Below, one piece after another: positions 8,897 to 18,779 of a DNA stretch of 54,899 nucleotides. The translations under genes were made by a program, and so were the position numbers. The notes below the pieces were generated by a model, which saw nothing but the letters and a program-made list of their open reading frames with translations, was not told the origin of the DNA and searched no databases. The stretch's first letter is position 1; every line of letters starts with the position of its first letter. This DNA comes from Burkholderiales bacterium (GTDB lineage Bacteria > Pseudomonadota > Gammaproteobacteria > Burkholderiales > Burkholderiaceae_C). The stretch spans positions 1 to 54,899 of the forward strand of contig JAPLPK010000072.1 of the NCBI GenBank assembly GCA_026400275.1, read 5' to 3'.

Positions 8897-10375
8897 TTAA
8901 CGAGGCAGGTCGCTGAAACCCATCAGGAACTCATCGACAGCACGGGCCGCCTGACGCCCCTCGCGAATCGCCCACACCACCAGGCTCTGGCCACGGCGGA
9001 TGTCGCCTGCCGCAAACACCTTGGGCACGTTGGTGGCATAGCCACCGGTAAAGTCGGTATGCGCCTTGGCATTGCCACGCGCATCCTTCTCGATTCCGAA
9101 CGCATCCAGGATGCCTGCGACAGGGCTGACAAAGCCCATGGCCAGCAGCACCAGATCGGCCTTCATCGTGACTTCGGTACCAGGAATCTCGACCAGCTTG
9201 CCGTCCTTGAACTCCACACGCACAGTTTTCAGACCGGTGACCTTGCCCTTTTCGCCAATGAATTCCTTGGTAGAGATGGCGAACTCGCGCTCGCAACCTT
9301 CGTCATGGCTGGAGCTGGTGCGCAGCTTGATCGGCCAGTAAGGCCAGGTCATGGGGCGGTTTTCTTCTTCCGGGGGACGCGGCATGACTTCGAACTGGGT
9401 CACGCTGACCGCGCCGTGGCGGTTGCTGGTGCCCACGCAATCCGAGCCGGTGTCGCCGCCGCCGATGACGATGACGTTCTTGCCGTCTGCACGCAGCTGG
9501 CCCTTGAGCTTGTCGCCCGCGTTGACCTTGTTTTGCTGGGGCAGGAATTCCATCGCGAAATGGATGCCATCCAGGTCGCGGCCGGGCACGGGCAGGTCGC
9601 GCGATTGCTCGGCACCACCGGTCAGCACTACGGCGTCAAAGTCTTTTTGCAGTTGCTCGGGGCTGATGGTTTCCTTGGCCCAGTTGGTGACCTTGGAACC
9701 CTTGCCCAGCGGGTCTTTGGCGGCGCCGACCAGCACGCCGGTGCGGAAGGTGACGCCCTCGGCGGTCATCTGCTCGACGCGGCGGTCGATGTGGCTCTTC
9801 TCCATCTTGAAGTCGGGAATGCCGTAGCGCAGCAAGCCACCGACGCGGTCGTTCTTTTCGAACAAGGTCACGTCGTGGCCGGCGCGCGCCAGCTGCTGGG
9901 CTGCTGCCAGGCCGGCGGGGCCGGAGCCGACCACAGCGACCTTCTTGCCGGTCTTGTGCTTTGCCACGCGGGGCTGGACCCAACCCTCGTCCCAGGCGCG
10001 GTCGATGATGGCGTGCTCAATCGACTTGATGCCCACTGCCTGGTCACTCACGTTCAGCGTGCAGGCTGCCTCGCAAGGTGCGGGGCAGATGCGGCCCGTG
10101 AACTCGGGGAAGTTGTTGGTGCTGTGCAGCACCTCGATGGCGTTCTTCCAGTCGCCGCGGTACACCAGATCGTTGAAGTCCGGAATGATGTTGTTAACTG
10201 GGCAGCCGTTGTTGCAGAACGGAATGCCGCAGTCCATGCATCGCGCGCCCTGGATTTTGGCTTGCGACTCGTCCAGACCGACGACGAATTCCTTGTAGTG
10301 TTTCAGACGCTCGGCCGGTGGCTTGTAGCCCTCTTCCAGCCGACCGTATTCCATGAAGCCCGTGACTTTTCCCAT
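8897..10375 (-). CDS. gltD: Glutamate synthase (NADPH) small subunit
   Basis: GltD feeds electrons from NADPH through FAD and [4Fe-4S] clusters to GltB. The 492-residue protein has the N-terminal cysteine cluster segments [17 protein letters not shown] and CPAPCEAAC, an FAD-binding segment [17 protein letters not shown] and an NADPH-binding segment [16 protein letters not shown] chose ATG at 10373-10375 ([10 protein letters not shown]) because this is the usual GltD start and AGGAT lies about ten bases upstream; an upstream in-frame ATG adds 23 residues without family similarity and overlaps no better ribosome site. It lies 34 bases after gltB. Confidence 0.96.
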   Translation of the reverse strand: MGKVTGFMEYGRLEEGYKPPAERLKHYKEFVVGLDESQAKIQGARCMDCGIPFCNNGCPVNNIIPDFNDLVYRGDWKNAIEVLHSTNNFPEFTGRICPAPCEAACTLNVSDQAVGIKSIEHAIIDRAWDEGWVQPRVAKHKTGKKVAVVGSGPAGLAAAQQLARAGHDVTLFEKNDRVGGLLRYGIPDFKMEKSHIDRRVEQMTAEGVTFRTGVLVGAAKDPLGKGSKVTNWAKETISPEQLQKDFDAVVLTGGAEQSRDLPVPGRDLDGIHFAMEFLPQQNKVNAGDKLKGQLRADGKNVIVIGGGDTGSDCVGTSNRHGAVSVTQFEVMPRPPEEENRPMTWPYWPIKLRTSSSHDEGCEREFAISTKEFIGEKGKVTGLKTVRVEFKDGKLVEIPGTEVTMKADLVLLAMGFVSPVAGILDAFGIEKDARGNAKAHTDFTGGYATNVPKVFAAGDIRRGQSLVVWAIREGRQAARAVDEFLMGFSDLPR

Positions 10376-10409
10376 GATTAGATCCTGTTCGTCTTTGATA
10401 TGGCTGCGC

Positions 10410-13400
10410 TTACTTCGCAGGAACCACTTCAGTTTTTGTAGCACCTTGCGCAGATGCAGCCTGCGCTAGAGCCACTTTTTTTGCATGCAATTCCGCCAGG
10501 GCGCGCTGGTATTCCAGCGGGAACACCTTGACGAACTTGCCGCGGGCTTCGGACCAGTTGTCCAGCAGGTCGCGGGCGCGCTTGCTGCCGGTCCAGCGGT
10601 TATGGTCTTCCAGCAGCTTCTTCAGCTGGGCTTCATCCGTCTGGCCGTTGTGCCACTGGTCGGCCACGCCCAGGCCCTGCTGTTCGCCGGATGGCAACAC
10701 TTTTTCAAGCGACACCATAGCCATATTGCAGCGCTTGGCGAACTGGCCATCTTCGTCATAGACGTAGGCGACGCCGCCGCTCATGCCGGCAGCAAAGTTG
10801 CGGCCCGTCTTGCCCAAAATCAGCGCGGTACCGCCGGTCATGTATTCACAACCATGGTCGCCCGTGCCTTCGACCACCGTGGTGGCGCCCGACAGACGCA
10901 CGGCGAAACGCTCGCCAGCCACGCCGCTGAAGAAGGACTCGCCGCTGGTGGCGCCGTACATCACCGTGTTGCCCACGATGGTGTTCTGCGTGGCCACGCC
11001 TCGGAAGTCGATGCTGGGGCGCACGACGATGCGGCCGCCGCTCAAGCCCTTGCCGGTGTAGTCGTTGGCATCTCCAATCAGGTACAGCGTGATGCCCCTG
11101 GCCAGGAAGGCGCCGAAAGACTGGCCGCCCGTGCCTTCGAGCTGGATGCGGATGGTGTCATCCGGCAAGCCCTCGGGGTGCACCTTGGTCAGTGCGCCGG
11201 ACAGCATGGCGCCCAGCGAACGGTTGACGTTGCGCGCCACTTCCATGAACTTGACCTTCTCGCCGCGCAGGATGGCGGGCTGGGCCTTTTCGATCAGCAC
11301 GTTGTCCAGCGATTTTTCCAGACCGTGCTCCTGGTCTTGCACGTGGTAGCGCGGCACATCGGCCGGCACCGGAGCCTGGGCGAACAGGCGGTTGAAGTCC
11401 AGGCCGCTGGCCTTCCAATGGGCGATGCCCTTGCGGGTGTCCAGCAGGTCGGCGCGGCCAATCAGGTCGTCGAACTTGCGGATGCCCAACTGGGCCATGA
11501 TCTGGCGCACTTCTTCGGCGATGAAGAAGAAGAAGTTCACCACATGCTCGGGCTTGCCCTGGAATTTCTTGCGCAAGACCGGGTCTTGCGTGGCCACGCC
11601 CACTGGGCAGGTATTCAGATGGCATTTGCGCATCATGATGCAGCCCTCGACCACCAGCGGTGCGGTGGCGAAGCCGAATTCATCTGCACCCAGCAGCGCG
11701 CCGATGGCGACATCGCGGCCGGTCTTCATCTGGCCGTCGGCCTGCACGCGCACACGGCCGCGCAGACGGTTCAGCACCAGGGTCTGCTGGGTTTCGGCCA
11801 GGCCGATTTCCCACGGGCCGCCTGCATGCTTGATGGACGACCAAGGCGATGCGCCCGTGCCGCCGTCGTGGCCGGCGATCACAATGTGGTCACTCTTGCA
11901 CTTGGTAACACCTGCGGCGATGGTGCCCACGCCCACTTCCGACACCAGCTTGGTGCTGATGCTGGCGTGCGGTGCCACGTTCTTCAAGTCGTGGATCAGC
12001 TGGGCCAAATCTTCGATCGAATAGATGTCGTGGTGCGGCGGGGGCGAAATCAGGCCCACGCCTGGAACGGAATGGCGCAGCTTGCCGATGTACTCGGACA
12101 CTTTGCCGCCGGGCAGTTGACCGCCCTCGCCTGGCTTGGCACCCTGGGCCATCTTGATCTGGATCTGGTCAGAAGACACCAGGTATTCGGCGGTGACACC
12201 GAAGCGTCCAGACGCCACCTGCTTGATGCGCGAACGCAGCGAGTCACCGTCTTGCAACGGGTAGTTGGTGGTTTCCACCACTTCAGGGCCAATGATCTCG
12301 CGCAGCGTCTGGCCTTGCTTGATCGGGATGCCCTTCAACTCCTGGCGGTAGCGGTTGGAGTCCTCGCCGCCTTCGCCGGTGTTGCTCTTGCCGCCGATGC
12401 GGTTCATGGCCACGGCCAGCGTGGTGTGCGCCTCGGTGGAAATCGAGCCCATGGACATCGCGCCGGTGGCGAAACGCTTGACGATCTCCTTGGCGGCTTC
12501 GACTTCTTCCACGGGAATCGCCTTGGCCGGATCGATCTTGAACTCGAACAGACCGCGCAGCGTCATGTGGCGGCGGCTCTGGTCGTTGATCAGCTGGGCG
12601 TATTCTTTATAGGTGTTCCAATTGTTGGCACGGGTGCTGTGCTGCAGCTTGGCGATGGCATCGGGCGTCCACATATGCTCTTCGCCGCGCACGCGCCAGG
12701 CGTATTCACCGCCGGCGTCCAGCATGGTGGCCAGCACGGGATCGTCGCCGAATGCAGCCTTGTGCATGCGCAGGGCTTCTTCGGCAATCTCGAAGACGCC
12801 AATGCCTTCCACGCGGCTGGAAGTGCCGGTGAAATACTTGGACACGGTCTCTTGGTTCAAGCCAATCACCTCGAACAGCTGCGCGCCGCAGTAGCTCATG
12901 TAGGTGCTCACGCCCATCTTGGACATGATCTTCGACAAGCCCTTGCCGATAGCCTTGACGTAGTTGTAGATGGCTTTCTCAGGCGACAGCGCGCCGCTCA
13001 GGTCCTTGTGCAGGTCAGCCAGGGTTTCCATCGCCAAATAGGGGTGGACGGCTTCTGCGCCGTAACCGGCCAGCACGCCAAAGTGGTGTACTTCGCGGGC
13101 AGTACCGGTTTCCACCACCAGACCGGTGGTGGTACGCAGACCGTTGGTCACCAGATGCTGGTGGATGGCGCTGCTGGCCAGCAGCGCAGGGATGGCGATC
13201 TGCGTGGCGCTGACGTTGCGGTCGCTGACGATCAGGATGTTCTTGCCGCTCTTGATGGCATCCACCGCCTCGGCACACAGAGAGGCCAGCTTCGCTTCCA
13301 CACCTTCGCGACCCCAGGCCGCGGGGTAGGTGATGTCGAGCGTGGCACTCTTGAATTTGCCGTGGGTGTGGCGTTCGATGTCGCGCAGCTTGGCCATGTC

Positions 13401-15140
13401 CTCGAAGTCGAGGATGGGCTGAGCTACTTCCAGGCGCATCGGTGGGTTGACCTGGTTGATGTCCAGCAGGTTGGGTTTGGGCCCAATGAAGGACACCAGC
13501 GACATGACGATGGCTTCGCGGATCGGGTCGATCGGCGGGTTCGTCACCTGGGCGAACATCTGGCGGAAGTAGTTGTACAGCGGCTTGTTCTTATCGCTCA
13601 GCACGGCCAAGGGGCTGTCGTTGCCCATAGAGCCAATGCCCTCTTCACCGGCCTGGGCCATGGGCGACAACAGGAACTTCACGTCTTCCTGGGTGTAGCC
13701 AAAGGCCTGCTGGCGGTCCAACAAGGACGTAGCGCTGACGGGTGCGACAGCAGCATCCGCAGGCACGTTGTCCAGCTTGATGCGCAGGTTGTCGATCCAC
13801 TGCTTGTAGGGCTTGGTGTTGACGATGTTGGCCTTGAGCTCTTCGTCGTCGATCATGCGGCCTTGTTCCAGGTCGATCATGAACATCTTGCCGGGCTGCA
13901 AGCGCCATTTGCGGACGATCTTGTTCTCTGGCACAGGCAGCACGCCCGATTCCGACGCCATGATCACCAGGTCGTCGTCGGTGACGCAATAGCGCGAGGG
14001 GCGCAGGCCGTTGCGGTCCAGTGTGGCGCCGATCTGGCGACCGTCGGTAAACACGATGGACGCCGGGCCGTCCCAAGGCTCCATCATCGCGGCGTGGTAT
14101 TCATAGAAAGCGCGGCGGCGCTCGTCCATATTGGTGTGCTGCTCCCAGGGCTCGGGGATCATCATCATCACGGCCTGGCTGATCGGATAGCCGGCCATGG
14201 TCAGCAGTTCCAGGCAGTTGTCGAAGGTCGCCGTGTCGGACTGGTTGGCGAAGCTAATGGGGTACAGCTTGGCCAAGTCGGCCGCCAGCACGGGCGAGGC
14301 CATCACGCCTTCGCGGGCCTTCATCCAGTTGTAGTTGCCCTTGACGGTGTTGATTTCACCGTTGTGCGCCACATAGCGGTACGGGTGAGCCAACGGCCAC
14401 TCGGGGAAGGTGTTGGTGGAGAAACGTTGGTGCACCAAGCCGATAGCCGAGATGCAACGCTCGTCAGACAAATCCTTGTAGTAAACGCCAACCTGGTCGG
14501 CCAGCAGCAGGCCCTTGTAGATGACCGTGCGGCTGGACATGCTCGGCACGTAATACTCTTTGCTGTGCTTGAGCTTCAGGTTCTGGATGTTGGCGCTGGC
14601 GGTCTTGCGGATCACGTACAGCTTGCGCTCTAGCGCGTCTTGCACGATGACATCGTCGCCTCGGCCAATGAAAACCTGTTTGAGCAATGGCTCGGTCTTG
14701 CGCACGGTGGGCGACATGGGCATGTCTTTATCGACCGGCACGTCGCGCCAGCCCAGGAACACCTGGCCTTCGGCGGTAATCGCACGTTCCATTTCCTGCA
14801 TACAGGCCTGGCGGGAGGCGTGTTCTTTTGGCAAGAAGATCATGCCGACGCCGTACTCACCCGCTGCGGGCAAGGTCACACCCTGCTTGGCCATTTCTTC
14901 GCGGTACAGCGCGTCGGGGATCTGGATCAAGATACCCGCGCCGTCGCCCATCAGCTTGTCAGCGCCCACGGCGCCTCGGTGGTCGATGTTCTCCAGGATC
15001 TTCAGCGCCTGGGTGACGATATCGTGGCGCTTTTCGCCTTTGATATGGGCCACAAAACCCAGACCGCAAGCGTCATGCTCGTTGCCGGAAGAATACAAAC
15101 CGTGTTCGTTGAGATACTGGATCTCGGCAGCCGTTGTCAT
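10410..15140 (-). CDS. gltB: Glutamate synthase (NADPH) large subunit
   Basis: GltB makes two glutamates from glutamine and 2-oxoglutarate, the GOGAT half of ammonium assimilation. At 1576 residues it has the expected size. The N-terminal class II amidotransferase nucleophile is C25 in [13 protein letters not shown], which becomes the N-terminus after removal of a short propeptide. The central and FMN-binding synthase domains follow, with [18 protein letters not shown], the [3Fe-4S] cysteine segment [16 protein letters not shown], and the C-terminal beta-helix domain. The last ~15 codons ([14 protein letters not shown]) coincide with a copy of the interspersed hairpin repeat, so the tail may be repeat-derived. 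Confidence 0.97.
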   Translation of the reverse strand: MTTAAEIQYLNEHGLYSSGNEHDACGLGFVAHIKGEKRHDIVTQALKILENIDHRGAVGADKLMGDGAGILIQIPDALYREEMAKQGVTLPAAGEYGVGMIFLPKEHASRQACMQEMERAITAEGQVFLGWRDVPVDKDMPMSPTVRKTEPLLKQVFIGRGDDVIVQDALERKLYVIRKTASANIQNLKLKHSKEYYVPSMSSRTVIYKGLLLADQVGVYYKDLSDERCISAIGLVHQRFSTNTFPEWPLAHPYRYVAHNGEINTVKGNYNWMKAREGVMASPVLAADLAKLYPISFANQSDTATFDNCLELLTMAGYPISQAVMMMIPEPWEQHTNMDERRRAFYEYHAAMMEPWDGPASIVFTDGRQIGATLDRNGLRPSRYCVTDDDLVIMASESGVLPVPENKIVRKWRLQPGKMFMIDLEQGRMIDDEELKANIVNTKPYKQWIDNLRIKLDNVPADAAVAPVSATSLLDRQQAFGYTQEDVKFLLSPMAQAGEEGIGSMGNDSPLAVLSDKNKPLYNYFRQMFAQVTNPPIDPIREAIVMSLVSFIGPKPNLLDINQVNPPMRLEVAQPILDFEDMAKLRDIERHTHGKFKSATLDITYPAAWGREGVEAKLASLCAEAVDAIKSGKNILIVSDRNVSATQIAIPALLASSAIHQHLVTNGLRTTTGLVVETGTAREVHHFGVLAGYGAEAVHPYLAMETLADLHKDLSGALSPEKAIYNYVKAIGKGLSKIMSKMGVSTYMSYCGAQLFEVIGLNQETVSKYFTGTSSRVEGIGVFEIAEEALRMHKAAFGDDPVLATMLDAGGEYAWRVRGEEHMWTPDAIAKLQHSTRANNWNTYKEYAQLINDQSRRHMTLRGLFEFKIDPAKAIPVEEVEAAKEIVKRFATGAMSMGSISTEAHTTLAVAMNRIGGKSNTGEGGEDSNRYRQELKGIPIKQGQTLREIIGPEVVETTNYPLQDGDSLRSRIKQVASGRFGVTAEYLVSSDQIQIKMAQGAKPGEGGQLPGGKVSEYIGKLRHSVPGVGLISPPPHHDIYSIEDLAQLIHDLKNVAPHASISTKLVSEVGVGTIAAGVTKCKSDHIVIAGHDGGTGASPWSSIKHAGGPWEIGLAETQQTLVLNRLRGRVRVQADGQMKTGRDVAIGALLGADEFGFATAPLVVEGCIMMRKCHLNTCPVGVATQDPVLRKKFQGKPEHVVNFFFFIAEEVRQIMAQLGIRKFDDLIGRADLLDTRKGIAHWKASGLDFNRLFAQAPVPADVPRYHVQDQEHGLEKSLDNVLIEKAQPAILRGEKVKFMEVARNVNRSLGAMLSGALTKVHPEGLPDDTIRIQLEGTGGQSFGAFLARGITLYLIGDANDYTGKGLSGGRIVVRPSIDFRGVATQNTIVGNTVMYGATSGESFFSGVAGERFAVRLSGATTVVEGTGDHGCEYMTGGTALILGKTGRNFAAGMSGGVAYVYDEDGQFAKRCNMAMVSLEKVLPSGEQQGLGVADQWHNGQTDEAQLKKLLEDHNRWTGSKRARDLLDNWSEARGKFVKVFPLEYQRALAELHAKKVALAQAASAQGATKTEVVPAK
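10433..10482 (-). repeat. Interspersed hairpin repeat, gltB 3' end copy
   Basis: Core GCGCA-N9-TGCGC at 10448-10466, read in the minus orientation with the flanking GGCTCTA and a GTGCTAC tail. It lies inside the 3' coding end of gltB and encodes Ala/Gln-rich C-terminal residues. It shares the exact core geometry with six other copies in this window. Confidence 0.75.
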
Positions 15141-15213
15141 GGCGCTCTCCTATAGTGTTTCGCGGGGAATGCAAGCATAAAGGACAGCAACAACAATGCC
15201 AAGCACAATAATC

Positions 15214-15231
15214 GGGGTCAGATTCCAATTA
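15214..15231 (+). repeat. Left inverted repeat of the RAYT element
   Basis: 18 bases beginning GGGGTCAGATTCC; exact reverse complement of 16054-16071. It lies upstream of gltB and downstream of the transposase stop. Confidence 0.9.
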
Positions 15232-15320
15232 ACTCAAAACAAATTACATCAAAAAATATTTAGGGACAAATCAAAATAAATAGCAAAGAGTGTTTATTTA
15301 ATAAGCGCTGAAAGCCTTTT

Positions 15321-16019
15321 TCATACCCCCTCTTTTCGTGAAACTGGGCGGCCAGCAACAGACTGCGTCAACCTGCGATCGGTTCTCTTTTGTAAATCTG
15401 CAACAAAATCCGCGTCCCCTAACGCCCACCCCCGGAGCGCGGATTCTGTCAGTTCATGCTGCTGGGTCGCCGTGATGCCGGCCTGCACCAAATTGGCGTA
15501 GGCCGCTTCACGGGCAAATGGCGTATTGCCCAGGTTCCACCACAGCGGGTGGGGCGCGACCAGCTTGTCCGCACGCAGGCCGATCGCATGGCCGTAGCTG
15601 GACCACGGATAGTCGCGCGGGTCCTGCACCAGGCCGGCACGCACGGGGTTCAGGTCGATATAGACCATGCAGGCCAGCAGATAGCGCTCGGTCTGCACTA
15701 GCGTGGACCGGTAACGCCCTTCCCACAACGTGCCGCTGCGGCCCTGCTTATCGTTGAAGTAGCGCACATAGCGCCGCCCGACCGCCTGCATCATCTGTGG
15801 CAGGCCCCGTTCCGTTTCCGGCGTGGCCAGCAGATGGAAATGGTTGCCCATCAGCACATAGGCATGCACCTGCACATCAAAACGCTTAGCGTTCTCGGCC
15901 AGCAGATCGATGAAGAAGTTGTAGTCCGCCGCTTCCTCAAAGATAGCCTGACGGTTGTTGCCGCGCTGGATCACGTGGTGGGGAACACCGGGCAAGGTCA
16001 GTCGGGGAAGGCGGGCCAT
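15321..16019 (-). CDS. REP-associated tyrosine transposase, Y1/HUH family
   Basis: The 232-residue protein begins MARLPRLTLPGVPHHVIQRGNNRQ..., the typical RAYT N-terminus. It carries the HUH metal-binding motif within GNHFHLL and the segment ACMVYIDLNPVRAGLV, followed by WSSYGHA, all hallmarks of the Y1_Tnp/TnpA_REP family. Such enzymes nick single-stranded palindromic DNA with a tyrosine nucleophile. I chose the ATG at 16017-16019 over an upstream TTG at 16040. No second transposase gene or passenger is present. The reading frame is complete, so activity is possible. Confidence 0.9.
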   Translation of the reverse strand: MARLPRLTLPGVPHHVIQRGNNRQAIFEEAADYNFFIDLLAENAKRFDVQVHAYVLMGNHFHLLATPETERGLPQMMQAVGRRYVRYFNDKQGRSGTLWEGRYRSTLVQTERYLLACMVYIDLNPVRAGLVQDPRDYPWSSYGHAIGLRADKLVAPHPLWWNLGNTPFAREAAYANLVQAGITATQQHELTESALRGWALGDADFVADLQKRTDRRLTQSVAGRPVSRKEGV

Positions 16020-16053
16020 ACGCAAAAAAGTTGGAGCCAAGGAATGCCGATGG

Positions 16054-16071
16054 TAATTGGAATCTGACCCC
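16054..16071 (-). repeat. Right inverted repeat of the RAYT element
   Basis: 18 bases ending GGAATCTGACCCC; exact reverse complement of 15214-15231. It lies 34 bases upstream of the transposase start codon and may overlap its promoter. Confidence 0.9.
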
Positions 16072-16174
16072 TATTTTTCTTTACAAAAGATTACGGCAAA
16101 AGTTGTAGATGCCTGACGGCTGAGAATTGTTATGGAAGGGTCGGCAACATATGGCTTGCCGCGGAGAAAACACA

Positions 16175-16531
16175 ATGCGTATTCGATTTGCGGTTCCGGT
16201 TCTGGCAGGTTTATTGGGCGCTGTAGCGCTGTCTGGCTGCGTAGTGGCACCGCCCAGGCAACAGATCGTCTACACCACGCCTGCACAACCCGCAGGCCCC
16301 GTGGTGTACACCGAAGTTGCACCACCTCCGCCCCAGGTGGAGGTGATTGGTGTAGCACCAGCCCCCGGCTACTTCTGGCTGTCAGGCGTGTGGATCTGGG
16401 AAGGTGGCCGCCATGTGTGGCACCCCGGCCACTGGGAAGCACACCGTCCGGGCTACGCCTGGACGCCACACCGCTGGGTGCAGACCGGCCACGGTTGGCA
16501 ACTGCACGGTGGCTTCTGGGCGCACGGCTAG
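16175..16531 (+). CDS. Small YXWGXW-type lipoprotein
   Basis: A 118-residue protein with a lipoprotein signal (MRIRFAVPVLAGLLGAVALSGC, lipobox LSGC, lipidated Cys near residue 22), a Pro/Val-rich linker, then Trp/His/Gly-rich repeats such as GYFWLSGVWIWEGGRHVWHPGHW that match the YXWGXW repeat family. I chose ATG at 16175 because GGAGAA lies nine bases upstream; an upstream ATG would place the signal peptide internally. Function in the family is unknown; an outer-membrane or periplasmic structural role is plausible. It is the only plus-strand gene in this stretch, next to the RAYT element. Confidence 0.8.
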   Translation: MRIRFAVPVLAGLLGAVALSGCVVAPPRQQIVYTTPAQPAGPVVYTEVAPPPPQVEVIGVAPAPGYFWLSGVWIWEGGRHVWHPGHWEAHRPGYAWTPHRWVQTGHGWQLHGGFWAHG

Positions 16532-16534
16532 AAG

Positions 16535-17419
16535 CTAAGCGCTGGCTATGGTGCTGGTTTCAGGCAGCTTGAAACGCGTGTCCGCGAGACCTGCCAAGCC
16601 AAACTCGGCCAGCAGACTCGCCAAGCGCTCGGCCGCGGCCCGCTTTTTCTGGCCGGTGTATTTGGCGATGATGAGCTCGTTCTTCATACTGTGCTCCCAG
16701 CCCACCAGCTCAGTCACGGTGACCTGGTAGCCCCAGGCCTCCAGGTACAGACAGCGCAGCACATTGGTGACCTGGCTGCCCAGCTCCCGGGTGTGCAACG
16801 GGTGACGCCACAGCTCGGCCAGCGGGGTTTTGGTGCCATTCAAGGCCTTGTTCTGGCGCAGACAAGCAGCCACCTCGGCCTGGCAGCAAGGCACCAGCAC
16901 CATGGCCCTCGCCTTCTTTTGCAAGCCGAAGGCAATGGCGTCATCGGTCGCGGTGTCGCAGGCATGCAGCGCGGTCACAACGTCAATGCGCTGTGGCAAC
17001 AGGTCTGAGCCAGTGGACTCGGCCACACTCAGGTTCAGAAACGACATCCGGGCGAAGCCCAAGCGCGCCGCCAACTCCTGCGACTTCGCGACCAACTCGG
17101 CACGGGTTTCTATGCCATAGATATGGCCCGCACCCAAAGCTTTGAAGAACAGGTCATAGACGATGAACCCCAGATAGGACTTGCCCGCGCCGTGGTCGGC
17201 CAGGGTCAAGCCGCCCTCGCCCGCAGGCATCTCTTTCAGCAGCTTTTCGATGAACTGGAACAGGTGGTAGACCTGCTTGAGCTTGCGGCGCGAATCCTGG
17301 TTAAGTTTGCCGTCACGGGTAAGGATGTGCAGCTCTTTGAGCAGCTCAACGGACTGGGCAGGGTCGATTTCAGGCGGCAGCGCAGGAGCCACTAGCAACT
17401 TGTTTTTAGGAATCTTCAT
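16535..17419 (-). CDS. Class I SAM-dependent methyltransferase (Methyltransf_32-like)
   Basis: A 294-residue protein with the SAM-binding segment LADHGAGKSYLGFIVYDLFF, a following ALHACDTATDDAIAFGL and the VPCCQAEVA motif, the pattern of Methyltransf_32 proteins. Target unknown; related proteins are thought to act on RNA or protein. The start ATG at 17417-17419 (MKIPKNKLL) is preferred. Upstream in-frame codons to 17560 read through an interspersed repeat and look non-genuine. It ends three bases after the end of the convergent lipoprotein gene at 16531. Confidence 0.8.
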   Translation of the reverse strand: MKIPKNKLLVAPALPPEIDPAQSVELLKELHILTRDGKLNQDSRRKLKQVYHLFQFIEKLLKEMPAGEGGLTLADHGAGKSYLGFIVYDLFFKALGAGHIYGIETRAELVAKSQELAARLGFARMSFLNLSVAESTGSDLLPQRIDVVTALHACDTATDDAIAFGLQKKARAMVLVPCCQAEVAACLRQNKALNGTKTPLAELWRHPLHTRELGSQVTNVLRCLYLEAWGYQVTVTELVGWEHSMKNELIIAKYTGQKKRAAAERLASLLAEFGLAGLADTRFKLPETSTIASA

Positions 17420-18104
17420 GGGGTGATCGTAACGACTCGGAGGCCACACCAGGAACCCATGGGACCGGCTGTGCCGGACCATCGGGTTCGCCCCCTGCAA
17501 GGGGGTTGGCGGCCACACGAAGTGGGCAAGCCTGGGGGTGTGCAGTTGCAGCCACGCCAAGCGAATCCCAGCCGACCCGCCCCAATGCCTCCAGCATTTC
17601 CATATTGCGCTCGAAGATGGCCTCGGCCTCGGGGAAGGCCGCTACGGCGCGGTCGATGCTAGCCTCGCGCAGCAAATGCAGGCAGGGGTAAGGGGCGCGG
17701 TTGGTGTAGTTGGTGATGTCGTCAGGCTCGGTGCCGCCAAACTGAAAGTTGGGATGGAAGCTGGCGATCTGTACCGTGCCTTCGAGTCGCATGCGGCGCA
17801 GCACACGGTCGGCCTCGCCCAGGAAGGCATTGAAGTCCAGGAAGTCTTGCAGCACCCTGGGTGCTATCAAAAGAGTAGTGTCTCGCGCAGATGGCTCCTG
17901 CGCTAGCAGCCCATTCAGCTCTTCAATCAGTTGCTCGCGCAAAGCTTCGGCATCCAGCGCTGGACTGACGGCATAGTGGATCTGGCCCTTGGTATGCACG
18001 GCCTTGGCGAAGGGGCAGAGGTTCAGGCCGATCACGGCGCGCTCCAGCCAGCGGCGCATGTCATCCACCACGGTGGCATCGCTGGGGGCCACTGCTGTAC
18101 TCAT
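17406..18104 (-). CDS. DUF1415 family protein with repeat-derived C-terminus
   Basis: The 232-residue product matches DUF1415 proteins of unknown function, with RAVIGLNLCPFAKAV near the N-terminus and VQIASFHPNFQFGGTEPDDITNYTNRAPYP in the middle (two segments seen in the family). Family members usually stop near 190 residues. Here the last ~45 residues after GRVGWDSLGV are encoded by an interspersed GC-rich repeat (17491-17540) and neighbouring sequence, and look like a late addition that replaced the original stop. Its ATG overlaps the stop of the preceding 215-residue gene (ATGA). The end overlaps the start region of the methyltransferase gene by 14 bases. Confidence 0.78.
   Translation of the reverse strand: MSTAVAPSDATVVDDMRRWLERAVIGLNLCPFAKAVHTKGQIHYAVSPALDAEALREQLIEELNGLLAQEPSARDTTLLIAPRVLQDFLDFNAFLGEADRVLRRMRLEGTVQIASFHPNFQFGGTEPDDITNYTNRAPYPCLHLLREASIDRAVAAFPEAEAIFERNMEMLEALGRVGWDSLGVAATAHPQACPLRVAANPLAGGEPDGPAQPVPWVPGVASESLRSPHEDS
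17491..17540 (-). repeat. Second interspersed repeat family, copy A
   Basis: Contains CCCCCTGCAAGGGGGTTGGC at 17491-17510 and AGCCTGGGGGTG at 17529-17540. The same two blocks, with a shorter spacer, recur at 43679-43713. The first block has complementary CCCCC/GGGGG arms. Here it encodes the C-terminal tail of the DUF1415 protein. Confidence 0.7.
17861..17913 (-). repeat. Interspersed hairpin repeat, copy within DUF1415 gene
   Basis: Core GCGCA-N9-TGCGC at 17885-17903, with the GATAGC tail at 17862-17867 in minus orientation. It is inside coding sequence, covering the variable loop that reads LLAQEPSARDTTLLIAP, without breaking the frame. Confidence 0.6.
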
Positions 18105-18748
18105 AGAAAGCGGTTCGGCTGAGCCAGCAGCAGGCGCGCCAGCTCGTCCATCAGGCCTTGGTTGATGTCAGCGGCGGGCCGCTCGGCATTCAGCACCTCA
18201 AAGCCATGGGTATTGCTGATGCGGAATGCCAGCAGGCCCCGGTCATGGTCGGGCGTGATGCGCACGCTGCCCATCAGCTCGGTCATATATTCAAAGCGGA
18301 TGGCCAAAAGCTTGCGCGACTCGGGGTGGCGTATCTCTTGCCGGTCGTGCTTCAGACGGCCCAGGGTCAGGCGCGACTCAACGCGCTCTAGATCGGGCGG
18401 AAAGTTGACGCCGACCGCCCCCTTCACCGGTGGCCCCTCCAGCGGCACCACACGCCAGCCCATGCCAATGTAGTCCACCACATCGACCCCACGCAGCCGC
18501 TTCTGGCGCACATCGCAACGAAAATCGACCAGGCGCATGGCGGGCCAGGGGGTCTTGCCGTCGAGCGAGAAAGCCGGCGCGGGCGGCGTGATCACACTCA
18601 GCTGCTGTGCCAGGTCCACCAGGTAGCTAGCAATCGTCTTGCAGGCTGCCTCGGTCTGGGCCAAACGGGTCTCGGCCGTGTGCTGTTGCGCACTGTGCTG
18701 GTCGCGCAGTGCATGGGCCTGGTTTTTGAGTTGGTTCAGAAAACTCAT
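18101..18748 (-). CDS. Conserved protein of unknown function
   Basis: A 215-residue protein I do not recognise. Residues 1-50 are rich in Gln, Ala and charged residues and look helical, possibly a coiled coil. The remainder alternates short hydrophobic strands and charged turns, without membrane segments or a signal peptide, so it is probably cytoplasmic. It overlaps the downstream DUF1415 gene by four bases and follows dgt by 31 bases, so it seems part of a minus-strand operon. Codon usage is like its neighbours. Confidence 0.7.
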   Translation of the reverse strand: MSFLNQLKNQAHALRDQHSAQQHTAETRLAQTEAACKTIASYLVDLAQQLSVITPPAPAFSLDGKTPWPAMRLVDFRCDVRQKRLRGVDVVDYIGMGWRVVPLEGPPVKGAVGVNFPPDLERVESRLTLGRLKHDRQEIRHPESRKLLAIRFEYMTELMGSVRITPDHDRGLLAFRISNTHGFEVLNAERPAADINQGLMDELARLLLAQPNRFL

Positions 18749-18779
18749 CGCGGCTCCAAATCACATAGGCATGGGGTCA

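Larger units (their letters stand above)
15214..16071 (-). mobile_element. REP-associated tyrosine transposase (RAYT) element, 858 bp
   Basis: A single transposase gene sits between two perfect 18-base inverted repeats (15214-15231 and 16054-16071). The outer flanks remain partly complementary for several more bases. The left end is 73 bases upstream of the gltB start. No direct target duplication is evident. The interior left part (15232-15320) is AT-rich, unlike the surroundings. This matches the organisation of RAYT elements, which are usually single-copy domesticated or self-limiting HUH transposases associated with repeat palindromes. Confidence 0.8.

Noticed and set aside
10485-14633. 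Very long open frame on the plus strand opposite gltB
   Set aside because: It is antisense to a highly conserved gene, rich in His/Gly/Ala/Gln as expected from a GC-rich complement, with no family similarity or ribosome site. Similar antisense frames opposite murA, resB and galE were rejected for the same reason.
15141-15320. Extra small gene between gltB and the transposase
   Set aside because: The stretch is AT-rich with stops in all frames; it contains only the left inverted repeat and probable gltB promoter sequence.
17420-17560. N-terminal extension of the methyltransferase from an upstream ATG
   Set aside because: The added 47 residues are encoded by an interspersed repeat and the DUF1415 3' end, and the conserved protein starts at MKIPKNKLL.
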